A stretch of 32,673 nt of DNA, taken from positions 1-32,673 of the forward strand of contig JAHBUR010000038.1 of assembly GCA_019637975.1 (NCBI GenBank), in the 5' to 3' direction. This document shows, in pieces, positions 18,527 to 26,420 of this stretch. Under the pieces are notes generated by a model, which was not told the origin of the DNA, made no database searches, and worked only from the letters and a program-made list of their open reading frames with translations. Position numbers and translations under genes: made by a program. Source of the DNA: Bacteroidota bacterium. Lineage in GTDB: Bacteria; Bacteroidota; Ignavibacteria; UBA10030; UBA6906. Numbering within the stretch: position 1 is the stretch's first letter; every line of letters starts with the position of its first letter.

Positions 18527-19558
18527 CTACGCGTACTGCTTCATTGCTTCTTGAATTCGCGCATTCACCTTGCGCTGTACCATTTCTTCCGCACGGAATA
18601 TCATATTCTTGATTGCTTTCGGCGTCGAGCCGCCGTGCCCGATAATGGAAACGCCGTTTACACCAAGCAAAGGGACGCCGCCATGTTCCTGGTAATCCAG
18701 TTCTTTCATCACCGAGCGCATGCCGCTGCGTGCAACCAGCGCAACAAGTTTGTTGATGATGCTCCGATCTGCGAAGTTCATGAATTTTGCCTTGAAGAAC
18801 GCCGGAACACTCTCGCCGAATTTCAGCAGGATGTTGCCGATGAAACCGTCACACACAACAACATCCACTTTTCCCTTCAAAATATCTCTTCCTTCCACGT
18901 TGCCGAAGAAGTTGAGCTTGCTATTTTTCAGAAGGGCGAATGCCTCAAGCGTCACTTCATTGCCTTTATTGTCTTCCTCGCCGATGCTGAGCAGCCCGAC
19001 GCTCGGATTCTTCTTTCCGAGCATTGCCTCGATATACGTTGATCCCATTACCGCAAATTCGAACAGATGCCGCGGCTTGCAATCGACATTTGTTCCGGCA
19101 TCGACAAGCAGGCTTGGGATGTGAGCCGACGTGGGGATGAGAGCCCCGATTGTCGGGCGGCCTATACCGCCGATTCTTCCCAGGAGTAATGTCGAAGCGG
19201 AAAGCATTGCGCCCGTGTGTCCGGCACTGACGACGGCATCCGCATTCCCATCGCGATGCAGGGCAATCGCGACCGCAAGAGAAGAATCCTTCTTCGTTTT
19301 CAGTGCTGCCGTCGCGCCGTCGTTGAATTCAATAATCTCCCGCGCATCGGTTATGGTGTACGAATCTTTCAAGGCCTGCGCCACGGGATGTTTCTGCAAT
19401 TCCTGTTGTATGCGTTCCTCCTGCCCGACGAGAAGCAGCGAAAAACGTCCCCCTGTTGAGTCCAAAGCATCCAGTGCTCCTGCAACAACATTCTGCGGAG
19501 CGTAATCTCCACCCATCGCATCAACGGCAATACGTATGTGCTCGTGTTGAGAAGCCAA
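18527..19558 (-). CDS. plsX: Phosphate acyltransferase
   Basis: Makes acyl-phosphate from acyl-ACP, the acyl donor for the PlsY step of phospholipid synthesis. Recognised by IRIAVDAMGGDYAPQNVVAG at the N-terminus, VVSAGHTGAMLSASTLLLGR, ALIPTSAHIPSLLVDAGTNV and VVVCDGFIGNILLKFGES. Length 343, normal. The best start is a TTG at 19558, since no ATG or GTG precedes the conserved N-terminal motif in frame; no clear ribosome binding site goes with it. It follows rpmF by 46 bases. Confidence 0.95.
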   Translation of the reverse strand: MASQHEHIRIAVDAMGGDYAPQNVVAGALDALDSTGGRFSLLLVGQEERIQQELQKHPVAQALKDSYTITDAREIIEFNDGATAALKTKKDSSLAVAIALHRDGNADAVVSAGHTGAMLSASTLLLGRIGGIGRPTIGALIPTSAHIPSLLVDAGTNVDCKPRHLFEFAVMGSTYIEAMLGKKNPSVGLLSIGEEDNKGNEVTLEAFALLKNSKLNFFGNVEGRDILKGKVDVVVCDGFIGNILLKFGESVPAFFKAKFMNFADRSIINKLVALVARSGMRSVMKELDYQEHGGVPLLGVNGVSIIGHGGSTPKAIKNMIFRAEEMVQRKVNARIQEAMKQYA

Positions 19559-19604
19559 GAGGATTCAGGCTTGAAGAGGGTACACGGGGAGAAAACCGTC
19601 CAAC

Positions 19605-19787
19605 TCAGGCGGTTTTCGGAACTTTGATGAAGCGACCATTATAGAAGCCACAATTGGGGCAGGCTCGATGCGGAAGTTTCATCGAATGGCAATTGGGGCA
19701 TTCGGCTTTCGCGGCCGCGGTTGCCTTGTAATGCGTGCGGCGCTTTCTGCCCCGTGTTTTCGAGTGTCTGCGTTTTGGATTTGGCAT
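19605..19787 (-). CDS. rpmF: Ribosomal protein bL32
   Basis: A 60-residue basic 50S protein: MPNPKRRHSKTRGRKRRTH at the N-terminus and the zinc ribbon CPNCHSMKLPHRACPNCGFY. All four cysteines are kept, so this is the zinc-binding form. AAGGAG lies 9 bases before the ATG. The yceD-rpmF-plsX order is conserved in many bacteria. Confidence 0.97.
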   Translation of the reverse strand: MPNPKRRHSKTRGRKRRTHYKATAAAKAECPNCHSMKLPHRACPNCGFYNGRFIKVPKTA

Positions 19788-19819
19788 GAGCTACAACTCC
19801 TTTTCTTCAATTTCAGTAA

Positions 19820-20317
19820 TCAATTGCTTTGCAGTTTTCGCAATTCTTCCCAACGGGAATCGATCTCCGTATCCGAGCACGTGCAGGCCTGCTCGTTCAA
19901 ATTCGTTCCGCACAACGGGCACAAGCCTTTGCACGTTTCCTTGCACAACACCTTGAGCGGAACGGAAAGCATTACCGTTTGCCGGACATCTTCGGCGATG
20001 TTGATGATATGGAGTCCGGGTGGAATAACCTGAACTTCCGCCGGGTCAAGATGCTGCGTTTCAATTCCCTCATTCACATACAGCATCGAATATTCCGAGT
20101 TGAGGCGCTGCGTGAACAGTGATATACACCGGTCGCAGGTAAACCGTGCCGTTGCCGTGATGGACGCCGTGAGGAGAATTTGCGCGGCGGATTTGTCGAG
20201 AACGGCCTCAACCGCCACGTCTCCATCGAAATACTCTCCGAGCGTCAATTCCGCCGGATTGACTGCAAATTGGTACCGGTGAATACCATCTGAGAGTCCG
20301 GTAATTTGGATTTTCAC
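19820..20317 (-). CDS. yceD: YceD/DUF177 family protein (23S rRNA accumulation factor)
   Basis: DUF177 proteins are needed for normal 23S rRNA levels in bacteria and plastids and usually sit before rpmF, as here (32 bases). The 165 residues include the family block ARFTCDRCISLF (about 75-86) and a second cysteine set LCKETCKGLCPLCGTNLN followed by ACTC. The frame is open to 20410, but the region before 20317 overlaps the promoter and is not conserved-looking. A GTG at 20317 preceded by GGAGGG at about 9 bases is the best start; the encoded start VKIQITGL fits the family. Confidence 0.85.
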   Translation of the reverse strand: MKIQITGLSDGIHRYQFAVNPAELTLGEYFDGDVAVEAVLDKSAAQILLTASITATARFTCDRCISLFTQRLNSEYSMLYVNEGIETQHLDPAEVQVIPPGLHIINIAEDVRQTVMLSVPLKVLCKETCKGLCPLCGTNLNEQACTCSDTEIDSRWEELRKLQSN

Positions 20318-20363
20318 TGTATTCACCCTCCGGTACTCGTCGAAATTCAAAAAAACCGAAGAA

Positions 20364-20392
20364 AATATAGGTAAATGTCGAACGAGAATCAA
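20364..20392 (-). promoter_or_regulatory. Sigma-70-like promoter of the yceD-rpmF-plsX-fab operon
   Basis: On the minus strand TTGATT (20392-20387), a 17-base spacer and TATATT (20369-20364). The predicted start near 20357 gives a leader of about 40 bases to the GTG of yceD. It stands immediately after the terminator of the preceding transcript. Confidence 0.7.
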
Positions 20393-20427
20393 GAAAGCCC
20401 ATACGCACACCCGAGGCGGCTATGGGC
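20391..20427 (-). terminator. Rho-independent terminator after the DUF3276 gene
   Basis: On the minus strand GCCCATA (20427-20421) pairs with TATGGGC (20403-20397), with GC-rich partly paired sequence between, followed by TTTCTT. It lies 33 bases after the DUF3276 stop. The T-rich tail runs into the -35 box of the next operon. Confidence 0.65.
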
Positions 20428-20460
20428 CTTGGGAAATTTATGTTTGAGGGGGGAAGTAGA

Positions 20461-20742
20461 TCAGTCTTGCTTCTCAGTCGGAGCAATTTCCAGCAATTGG
20501 CTCTGGACGTGCTCCACAGTTTCGACGAGAGCTTCGCGGAACTTCTCGAAGTCTTCTTTATAGAGGAAGATTTTGTGCTTTTCGTATTCGTCGTCGCCGA
20601 CCCGTTTGCTTTCGGTGATGGTGATGTAGAAATCCTTCTCCGATTTGGTGGACTTTACATCAAAGAAGTACGTTCGTTTACCTGCACGCACCCGTTTGGT
20701 GAAGATTTCGTCTTTGTAGCCGTTGTTCTCCAAGGTAAACAT
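20461..20742 (-). CDS. DUF3276 (PUR-alpha-like) nucleic-acid-binding protein
   Basis: About 90 residues: EIFTKRVRAGKRTYFFDVKS, then TKSEKDFYITITESKR and HKIFLYKEDFEKFREALVET, the pattern of the single PUR repeat (beta strands then a helix) common in Bacteroidota and spirochaetes. Members bind single-stranded DNA or RNA. The start is unsettled: AAGGAGG touches the ATG at 20742 with no gap, whereas a TTG three codons later (20733) would have a 9-base spacing and give MENNGYKDEIF, closer to typical family starts. A GC-rich inverted repeat lies in the 80 bases upstream. Confidence 0.88.
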   Translation of the reverse strand: MFTLENNGYKDEIFTKRVRAGKRTYFFDVKSTKSEKDFYITITESKRVGDDEYEKHKIFLYKEDFEKFREALVETVEHVQSQLLEIAPTEKQD

Positions 20743-20773
20743 CCTCCTTGTTTTGTGATTGGTGATGTGGTTC

Positions 20774-20803
20774 CCCCCGGCCGCCTGACCGGACCGGGAG
20801 GGA
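20774..20803. repeat. GC-rich inverted repeat between the radical SAM and DUF3276 genes
   Basis: CCCCCCGGCC and GGACCGGGAGGG flank a short centre and can pair imperfectly. No T-tract follows on the minus strand, so it is a weak pause or processing signal at best. Confidence 0.3.
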
Positions 20804-20822
20804 TATGATGGTCTTGAGAAAC

Positions 20823-21851
20823 TTAGAAACTCACTTCGTACCGTGCGGCATACTTGCCCGAAAAGGTGACCGCATTATCGGGCAGCTTTTCCCGGTTCGA
20901 AAACACATTTTTCAGCAGATAGCCGCTCCATCCGATCCGCTTGCAAAAGGCGTCATACGATTCGTTCCGCCAGTTGAAGTCCTTTCGCCACACTACCTGG
21001 GGAGAGATGTAGCGCTTTACTGCTTCAAGAATGACAGTGTTTTCATTCGTTTGTTCGTATGAAGGATCTGCGGTATTTGCCAGCAGTGTAATGTTACGGC
21101 GCTTGCATTCCGCCGCAAGTCCGCTGACGATTGATCTGTATGTTTCGATTTCCGGGCCGCCCAGCGGTGTACGGAATGTTCCGCCGATATCCATTACCGG
21201 GCGGACCTGCAACGTTCTGATGCTGTATTTGCCGAACACATCAAAGAAGCCGCGCAACTCTTCAAGATTCTCTGAATTGACCGTGTAGTTCACCCGAAGA
21301 TTCGGCGTGGAGACGTTGGCAGCCTTCTTCAGGGCATCAAGCCGTTCCAGTACGTCAATGAACTTCCCGAACGACGCATTCACCATGAAGCGTTCGTACG
21401 TCTCCTTCTGAACGCCGTGCACTGAAAGCGCCAGCTCATCCAGGCCGTATTCGACGAACTGCGAAAGGTGATCGTCCGTGAAGAGCATGCCGTTTGAGGT
21501 GAAGCCGACAAACGGGATGTTGTGCGATTTTCCCAGCCGGATGATTTCCGTGAAATCCTTGTAGAGCGTCGGCTCTGTTCCGCAGCCGATAACGAGCTGC
21601 AGGGTTTTCGGGAACAACAGCCCGGCGATGCGCTCTATTTCCTCTTTCTTGAAAATGCCCTTGGCAGTTTTGCGGTATTCCTCATCGCTGAAGTAACACA
21701 TTGTGCAGCGAAGATTGCACGCCATGACAGGATCGAACCGCAGGAACAAATGGCGCATCTTCAGGGTGTGAGCAGCCAGCACCGACAGAAATTTTACGCG
21801 GTGGCTGCGAACCAACCGGTTGAGTTTGATAAGTCTATAGATTCGATCCAA
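20823..21851 (-). CDS. Radical SAM protein of unknown substrate
   Basis: The [4Fe-4S] motif CNLRCTMC (about 45-52) is preceded by LFLRFDPVMA. Further marks are GCGTEPTLYKDFTEI (the GGE-like segment, here GCGTEP), FTSNGMLFTDDHLSQF and ELALSVHGVQKETYERFM, typical of the AdoMet radical TIM barrel. Length 342; no SPASM-type cysteine set at the C-terminus. The N-terminus is basic (RLIKLNRLVRSHRVKF). The best start is a TTG at 21851, 26 bases after the PorZ-like stop. The neighbour suggests, without proof, a role in cell envelope or secretion. Substrate unknown. Confidence 0.82.
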   Translation of the reverse strand: MDRIYRLIKLNRLVRSHRVKFLSVLAAHTLKMRHLFLRFDPVMACNLRCTMCYFSDEEYRKTAKGIFKKEEIERIAGLLFPKTLQLVIGCGTEPTLYKDFTEIIRLGKSHNIPFVGFTSNGMLFTDDHLSQFVEYGLDELALSVHGVQKETYERFMVNASFGKFIDVLERLDALKKAANVSTPNLRVNYTVNSENLEELRGFFDVFGKYSIRTLQVRPVMDIGGTFRTPLGGPEIETYRSIVSGLAAECKRRNITLLANTADPSYEQTNENTVILEAVKRYISPQVVWRKDFNWRNESYDAFCKRIGWSGYLLKNVFSNREKLPDNAVTFSGKYAARYEVSF

Positions 21852-21877
21852 TGGTTCCCCGGCTCTTGCGGTTCCGC

Positions 21878-24157
21878 TTATCGTCGCAGGACGGCAACTT
21901 TGCCTTTTCCGACTTTGTCTTTTTGCGTTTCCGAATATGCAATAATCAGGTACACTCCGGATGCGACATCCTTGCCGGTATCATCCTTTCCATCCCAGAA
22001 ACCGATGCGGCCTCCGGGACTCTGGAATTCCCGCACAAGATGTCCGTCAATCGTCAGAATCTTGACTTTCGAGTTTTCTACCAATCCGTCAATTGTCAGA
22101 GGGAGTGAGTTTGGGATACGGTAGGGATTCGGGGATACAGTGATTTCTTCAAATTCCGCCTTTGGCTGAACGGATGTTGTTGTAAGGCTTGCCAATCCGG
22201 CGGTCGTGGCGAAATACACAGTACCGGTTTTCGGGTCGACGGCAATATCCCTGATTTCGTTGCTGATAATTCTTCCCTGGGTGTTCTCCATGGTATATTG
22301 CGCAAGAGTCTGAATACCGTCACGCGAAAGAAGTATAGCCCCCTCGTTTGTAGCAATCCATTTCTGGTTCAGCGGGTCGACAGCAATTGCGTTGATATAC
22401 AGCCCGCTGAGCGGCTTGTAGCTCGCGATACCGCCGCTTCGGGTGGGATTTGCGGGATCGAGAATGATGGCAATGCCGCTTTCCGTTCCGACCCAGATGT
22501 TGTTGTCGAGATCGACCACAATCGAATTCACATTGTCGTTCGGGAGGCCGTTTGAGGAATTGAGATAGATCTCTGCCACGCTATCCGCAGTTGAACCGCG
22601 ATTGCCCAGCATTGCTACGCCGCGATTGCCTCTGATTACCGACGCAATCCACAGATTATCGGCGGCATCGACAGCAAGCGGACGTGTAACCTGCCGCTCG
22701 GTAATATAATCCTGCGGCGACCCGTTAACATACACCGGAAGTGTTGCCCACGTGCCATCCGACTTTCTCACGGCGAGCGGCCTGTTGTCGAAAGGAAGCA
22801 TGACGGTAATCCACGTGTTCCCGCGTCCGTCGCAAGTGGCGGCACCGGTTACAACCTTGCCCGTGTCATCAGGCGTTCCAGCCAGCCCACGGTTTCGCCC
22901 GAAGTGATTTGCTGTGTCCACCACATCGGCGCCGCGGGGCATCCGTAGAATACCTTCCTTCCACGATCCGAGCCAGACATCGCCGTTGCAGGCCACGCTT
23001 ACGCGATAGTAGTCATTGAACGGCAGGGGGGAGTTTTGCGTGTTGAATGATTTCCAGGTAGTGCCGTTGAAGCGATAGAACCCCTTTCCGCCGCCGCTGA
23101 TACCCGAGGCCCCCCACACATTGCCGTCAGGATCTACAGCAATGCTGGTAAACTGGTTTGATGCCGGCCCGTTCGGGAAATGCGAAATCCAGGAAGTTGT
23201 GAATTCCATTACTCCTCCGCCGGATGTCGCTACAACCGGCTTGCCGGACTGGCTCATGATGACTGCGCTTACCGGTGACGGAACCGCGGTTCCATACCGT
23301 GAGAATACATTCTGCAACGAGATGGTCGAAACATTGTTGTCGGCATCGGCTATTGTCAATATGTCGGTCGAAGCGGCAATGGAAACAATATTTCTCCCGG
23401 TGAGTGAATCATGCTGTATCCAAGCTCCACCTTCAAGCACGTACAAGCCGGTTGTGGTTCCTGCATAGAGTTTATTATTGAAGACTGCGAGATGTTTCGG
23501 GAGTGTCGTTGCGGAGCCGACTGTATCAAGGGTCCATGCTTCAGGCGGGAGCAGATTCGGGTTGGATAAACTCCCGTGTGCAACACGATGTGTGGTTTGT
23601 CCGTTGGAGACTGTTGCCCAGAGCTTTCCGTCGAACAGAACGGCCGAGGTAACCGCCACCCGTACGTTCCCGCTCAGCGAGCCGAATCGGGAGTACGTAT
23701 CACCGAACTGAAATTGCGAAACCCTGAAAACACTCAGGCCGAAGTTGGTGCTGATGAGGACGGTGTCGCCCGTAACGGAAATGCTGTTAATGCGCTTGTT
23801 GGTTTGGTTGGAATTCGCAATATCGGGGATGTAACGCCACTGACCCGGGGAGGGTGAGTAGATGTGGATGATGCCGGTTGAAGTTCCCGACCACACGTCG
23901 CCTTTCCCGTCCACTCCGACCGCTGTCAGGTCGGTGGATTGCAAGCCTTCGGCGCTTGTGAACTTCGTCATCACCTCCGAGCCTTCCGTCCAGGCAAACA
24001 GACCACCGCTTGTTGCCGCCCAAACCGTTGCTCCGTTCCGTGCAATGGAACGAACATCCTGCATGGAAGTATGATTCTTCCAGATGCCGACTTGTCCTAA
24101 TGCCTGAAGCGAACAGATCGCCGCAAGCAGAATTCCGCCAACAACTCGTGTCTTCAT
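21878..24157 (-). CDS. PorZ-like propeller protein with type IX sorting domain
   Basis: A signal peptide (MKTRVVGGILLAAICSLQAL, cleavage near LGQ) is followed by WKNHTSMQDVRSIARNGATV and WAATSGGLFAW, the opening of the PorZ N-terminal propeller. Repeated two-component-regulator-type blades run to about 660, for example GDVWSGTSTGIIHIY, GNVWGASGISGGG, NNIWVGTESGIAI and QKWIATNEGAILL. The last ~85 residues (ITVSPNPYRIPNSLPLTIDG to GKVAVLRR) form the FlgD-like sorting domain. PorZ of Porphyromonas is a surface subunit of the type IX attachment complex of about 776 residues; 759 here and the layout agree. A generic propeller protein exported by type IX secretion is the alternative. GAGAGGAG lies 10 bases before the ATG. 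Confidence 0.75.
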   Translation of the reverse strand: MKTRVVGGILLAAICSLQALGQVGIWKNHTSMQDVRSIARNGATVWAATSGGLFAWTEGSEVMTKFTSAEGLQSTDLTAVGVDGKGDVWSGTSTGIIHIYSPSPGQWRYIPDIANSNQTNKRINSISVTGDTVLISTNFGLSVFRVSQFQFGDTYSRFGSLSGNVRVAVTSAVLFDGKLWATVSNGQTTHRVAHGSLSNPNLLPPEAWTLDTVGSATTLPKHLAVFNNKLYAGTTTGLYVLEGGAWIQHDSLTGRNIVSIAASTDILTIADADNNVSTISLQNVFSRYGTAVPSPVSAVIMSQSGKPVVATSGGGVMEFTTSWISHFPNGPASNQFTSIAVDPDGNVWGASGISGGGKGFYRFNGTTWKSFNTQNSPLPFNDYYRVSVACNGDVWLGSWKEGILRMPRGADVVDTANHFGRNRGLAGTPDDTGKVVTGAATCDGRGNTWITVMLPFDNRPLAVRKSDGTWATLPVYVNGSPQDYITERQVTRPLAVDAADNLWIASVIRGNRGVAMLGNRGSTADSVAEIYLNSSNGLPNDNVNSIVVDLDNNIWVGTESGIAIILDPANPTRSGGIASYKPLSGLYINAIAVDPLNQKWIATNEGAILLSRDGIQTLAQYTMENTQGRIISNEIRDIAVDPKTGTVYFATTAGLASLTTTSVQPKAEFEEITVSPNPYRIPNSLPLTIDGLVENSKVKILTIDGHLVREFQSPGGRIGFWDGKDDTGKDVASGVYLIIAYSETQKDKVGKGKVAVLRR

Positions 24158-24175
24158 GGTCGTCGTTCTCCTCTC

Positions 24176-24210
24176 AAGAATTATTATGTGTACAGCCCGA
24201 AATAATTCTT
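24176..24210. repeat. 10-bp inverted repeat between ribH and the PorZ-like gene
   Basis: AAGAATTATT (24176-24185) and AATAATTCTT (24201-24210) are a perfect inverted repeat around a 15-base centre. It starts one base after the ribH stop and ends next to the ribosome binding site of the PorZ-like gene. It may be an attenuator, an RNA stability element or a regulator site. Confidence 0.5.
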
Positions 24211-24211
24211 A

Positions 24212-24703
24212 TCAACTGTTCGAACGGTTCTTTTCTCCGGAGAGCTTTTTGAATGTATTGACTAATTCGAGAGCAGTCATTGCTGCATCCCAGCCTTTGT
24301 TGCCGGCTTTTGCGCCGGCACGTTCCAACGCCTGCTGAAGGTTTTCTGTAGTCAAGACGCCGAATGATATTGGAACACCCGTTTCCAGTGCTATATTGCC
24401 GATACCTTTTGTGACTTCCGAAGCAACGTAGTCGAAGTGGGGAGTGTCGCCGCGGATAACGCATCCGAGGCAAATAATGCCGTCATGCCTGCCGGACGCG
24501 GCAATCTTTGCCGCAATCTGCGGAATTTCAAACGAGCCCGGGCAATACACGACAGTGATCTTTGAGTCGTTCACCCCGTGCCGCACCAGGCAATCCACCG
24601 CTCCATCCAGCAACTGCGCGGTGACAAGGCTATTGAACCTGCTGACGACGATGCCGTAAGAATGTCCCTCTCCCGAGAGCATTCCTTCTATTTTCTGGAA
24701 CAT
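24212..24703 (-). CDS. ribH: 6,7-dimethyl-8-ribityllumazine synthase
   Basis: Penultimate enzyme of riboflavin synthesis. Seen in YGIVVSRFNSLVTAQLLDGA, VVYCPGSFEIPQIAAKIA, IICLGCVIRGDTPHFDYVAS with the active-site region, and PISFGVLTTENLQQALERAG. Length 163, normal. It lies 24 bases after the PHP gene; no FMN riboswitch was recognised upstream and no other rib gene is in the window. Confidence 0.96.
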   Translation of the reverse strand: MFQKIEGMLSGEGHSYGIVVSRFNSLVTAQLLDGAVDCLVRHGVNDSKITVVYCPGSFEIPQIAAKIAASGRHDGIICLGCVIRGDTPHFDYVASEVTKGIGNIALETGVPISFGVLTTENLQQALERAGAKAGNKGWDAAMTALELVNTFKKLSGEKNRSNS

Positions 24704-24727
24704 AGTAGTTCTGCGTAAAGTTGAGAA

Positions 24728-25570
24728 TCAAGAACCGCGATGGTGTGATTGAACAAGTCTGCGGCGCATCATTTCCACCTCGTCATCGCTCATCACATAT
24801 TTTCCGAACACGTCGACATCATTTCTTCTGCCTCCGTGAAAGTCGGAACCGCCGCTGGTAAGTAAAAAATACTCGTTTGCAATTCCCTTGTAATATGCAA
24901 CGCGTTCGGGAGAATGCGAAGGGTGAATCACCTCGAGTCCGTCGACGCCCTGCTTGATCAATTCCATCAACATCTTCTCGTCGATGAAATTGCCCGGGTG
25001 GGCGATGAACGACAACCCGCCGGCGGCGGCAATCAACTCGAACGCCTCCCGCGGCGTTACCTGGCTTTTCTTTTCGTATGCGGGTTTCCCGAACCCGATG
25101 TACTTGAAGAATGCTTCGTGATACGATTCCGTCAATCCTTCTTCAAGCAACGCGTTGGCGATATGCGGTCGCCCGACCGAACCCCTGCCGGCCTTTTCGA
25201 GAACCGACTCGATTCGTAACGGAATCTTCAGGCTGTTCAGTTTGTCGATAATGCGTTCGGCCCGCTTGACACGTTCGCCGCGGTAGTGCGATAGATAGTC
25301 GAGCAGCGCCGGGTCGCTATGATCGAAGAAATAGCCGAGAATATGAACGTCGTGCTCGTTGATCGTGGCGCTGAGTTCCACGCCGGAAATGATCTCCATG
25401 CCGAATTCGGCACCCAACTCAAGCGCTTCCTCAATGGCGGCAGTGTTGTCGTGGTCGGTTATGCTGATCGTGGATAATCCGACACTTCGTGCCCGCTCCA
25501 TGAGCTGGCGGGTGGTCAGCGTTCCGTCGGAGTGAACGGTATGCATGTGAAAATCTGCTTTACCAGCCAT
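24728..25570 (-). CDS. PHP-domain phosphoesterase
   Basis: Metal-dependent phosphoesterase of the PHP superfamily, similar to the RNase AM / nucleoside 3',5'-bisphosphatase group (YciV). The metal ligands are visible in DFHMHTVHSDGT (His8, His10, Asp15), SITDHDNTAAIEEA, and later HPGNFIDE and GSDFHGGRR. Length 280, usual for the group. It lies 44 bases after the Crp/Fnr gene and 24 bases before ribH. The precise substrate is inferred only from family. Confidence 0.88.
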   Translation of the reverse strand: MAGKADFHMHTVHSDGTLTTRQLMERARSVGLSTISITDHDNTAAIEEALELGAEFGMEIISGVELSATINEHDVHILGYFFDHSDPALLDYLSHYRGERVKRAERIIDKLNSLKIPLRIESVLEKAGRGSVGRPHIANALLEEGLTESYHEAFFKYIGFGKPAYEKKSQVTPREAFELIAAAGGLSFIAHPGNFIDEKMLMELIKQGVDGLEVIHPSHSPERVAYYKGIANEYFLLTSGGSDFHGGRRNDVDVFGKYVMSDDEVEMMRRRLVQSHHRGS

Positions 25571-25614
25571 GCACTACCGGAGTATGTTTGAAGATGCTGT
25601 ATGAAAAAGAACGG

Positions 25615-26298
25615 CTACACGTACCGGGCTTTGAATTTCTCATAATCATTGATGATGAGTTTTCCCCTTTCCAACTCCAGATGTCCTTCACGGATGTAGG
25701 CATGAATCATGCGCGAGATGGTCTCACGCGACGTGCCCGCCATGTTGGCGAGATCCTGTTGGAGGGGAAGTTCATCAATTTCCACGCGGCCCCTGCGAAT
25801 CTTGCCGATATCGTCGGCAAGCTGAAGAATGACGTTGGCTACCCTCCCCGCGGCGTCCTTCAACGACAGGCTCTTGATCTGTGCGTCGGCTTTACGCAGG
25901 CGCATGGTCAATTCCTTCAGCAAGGCAATGGCAACCGACGGGAAATCGTGCAGCAGTTTCAGAAAATCGCGACGGTGAATCATGAACAGCTCGGATTTCT
26001 GTATTGCCACGACGCTTGCCGACCGGGCAAGGCCGTCGAGAATTGCCATCTCACCGAAGAAATCACTCTCTCCTAAAATGGAGAGAATAACCTCCCTTCC
26101 GTCGTCATCCATGCGGACAACTTTTACCTTGCCTGTGATAATCACAAACAGGGCGGCTCCGGCCTCTTCCTCCAACAAAATTATACTGCCTTTTTTGTAC
26201 TTCTTGCGAACCCCTACTTTTGCTATCGTATCAAGATCCATCAGCTCCAAATCGCAGAGTATCGGGACGTTCTTGAGGAACTCCAATTCATCTTTCAT
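25615..26298 (-). CDS. Crp/Fnr family transcriptional regulator
   Basis: A cyclic-nucleotide-binding-type domain (about 10-125) with GSIILLEEEAGAALFVIITG, then FFGEMAILDGLARSASVVA, and a C-terminal winged helix (about 145-220) with LQQDLANMAGTSRETISRMI as recognition region. The binding pocket motif GEMAILDGLARSASV resembles cAMP-binding members, but the ligand is not certain. There is no N-terminal cysteine cluster, so it is not an Fnr-type iron-sulfur sensor. A strong promoter lies upstream. The gene heads a probable operon with the PHP enzyme, ribH and the PorZ-like gene. Confidence 0.92.
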   Translation of the reverse strand: MKDELEFLKNVPILCDLELMDLDTIAKVGVRKKYKKGSIILLEEEAGAALFVIITGKVKVVRMDDDGREVILSILGESDFFGEMAILDGLARSASVVAIQKSELFMIHRRDFLKLLHDFPSVAIALLKELTMRLRKADAQIKSLSLKDAAGRVANVILQLADDIGKIRRGRVEIDELPLQQDLANMAGTSRETISRMIHAYIREGHLELERGKLIINDYEKFKARYV

Positions 26299-26362
26299 TA
26301 TGGGATTCAGGACGACCTCTTGGAATGTTCAGTGGGTTGTGCACTGGCTGCAAGTTGCTCAA

Positions 26363-26391
26363 AATATAGCCGCTTAGTGCCACAAAGTCAA
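26363..26391 (-). promoter_or_regulatory. Near-consensus sigma-70-like promoter of the Crp/Fnr gene
   Basis: On the minus strand TTGACT (26391-26386), a 17-base spacer and TATATT (26368-26363), followed by TTG. This is the best promoter match in the window. It gives a leader of about 55 bases. I see no FNR or CRP half-site pair in the leader. Confidence 0.75.
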
Positions 26392-26420
26392 GAAAACCTC
26401 GGGTTCTTGCGGTGCTCCCG

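Noticed and set aside
24704..24727. An FMN riboswitch before ribH
   Set aside because: Only 24 bases separate ribH from the PHP gene, too short for the aptamer.
26299..26362. An FNR or CRP autoregulatory site in the leader of the Crp/Fnr gene
   Set aside because: No TTGAT-N4-ATCAA or TGTGA-N6-TCACA pair, even with relaxed matching.
26395..26420. A terminator after the PEGA gene (GCGG-GAGCA-CCGC)
   Set aside because: The stem has only 4 bp and no direct T-tract; it could be chance.
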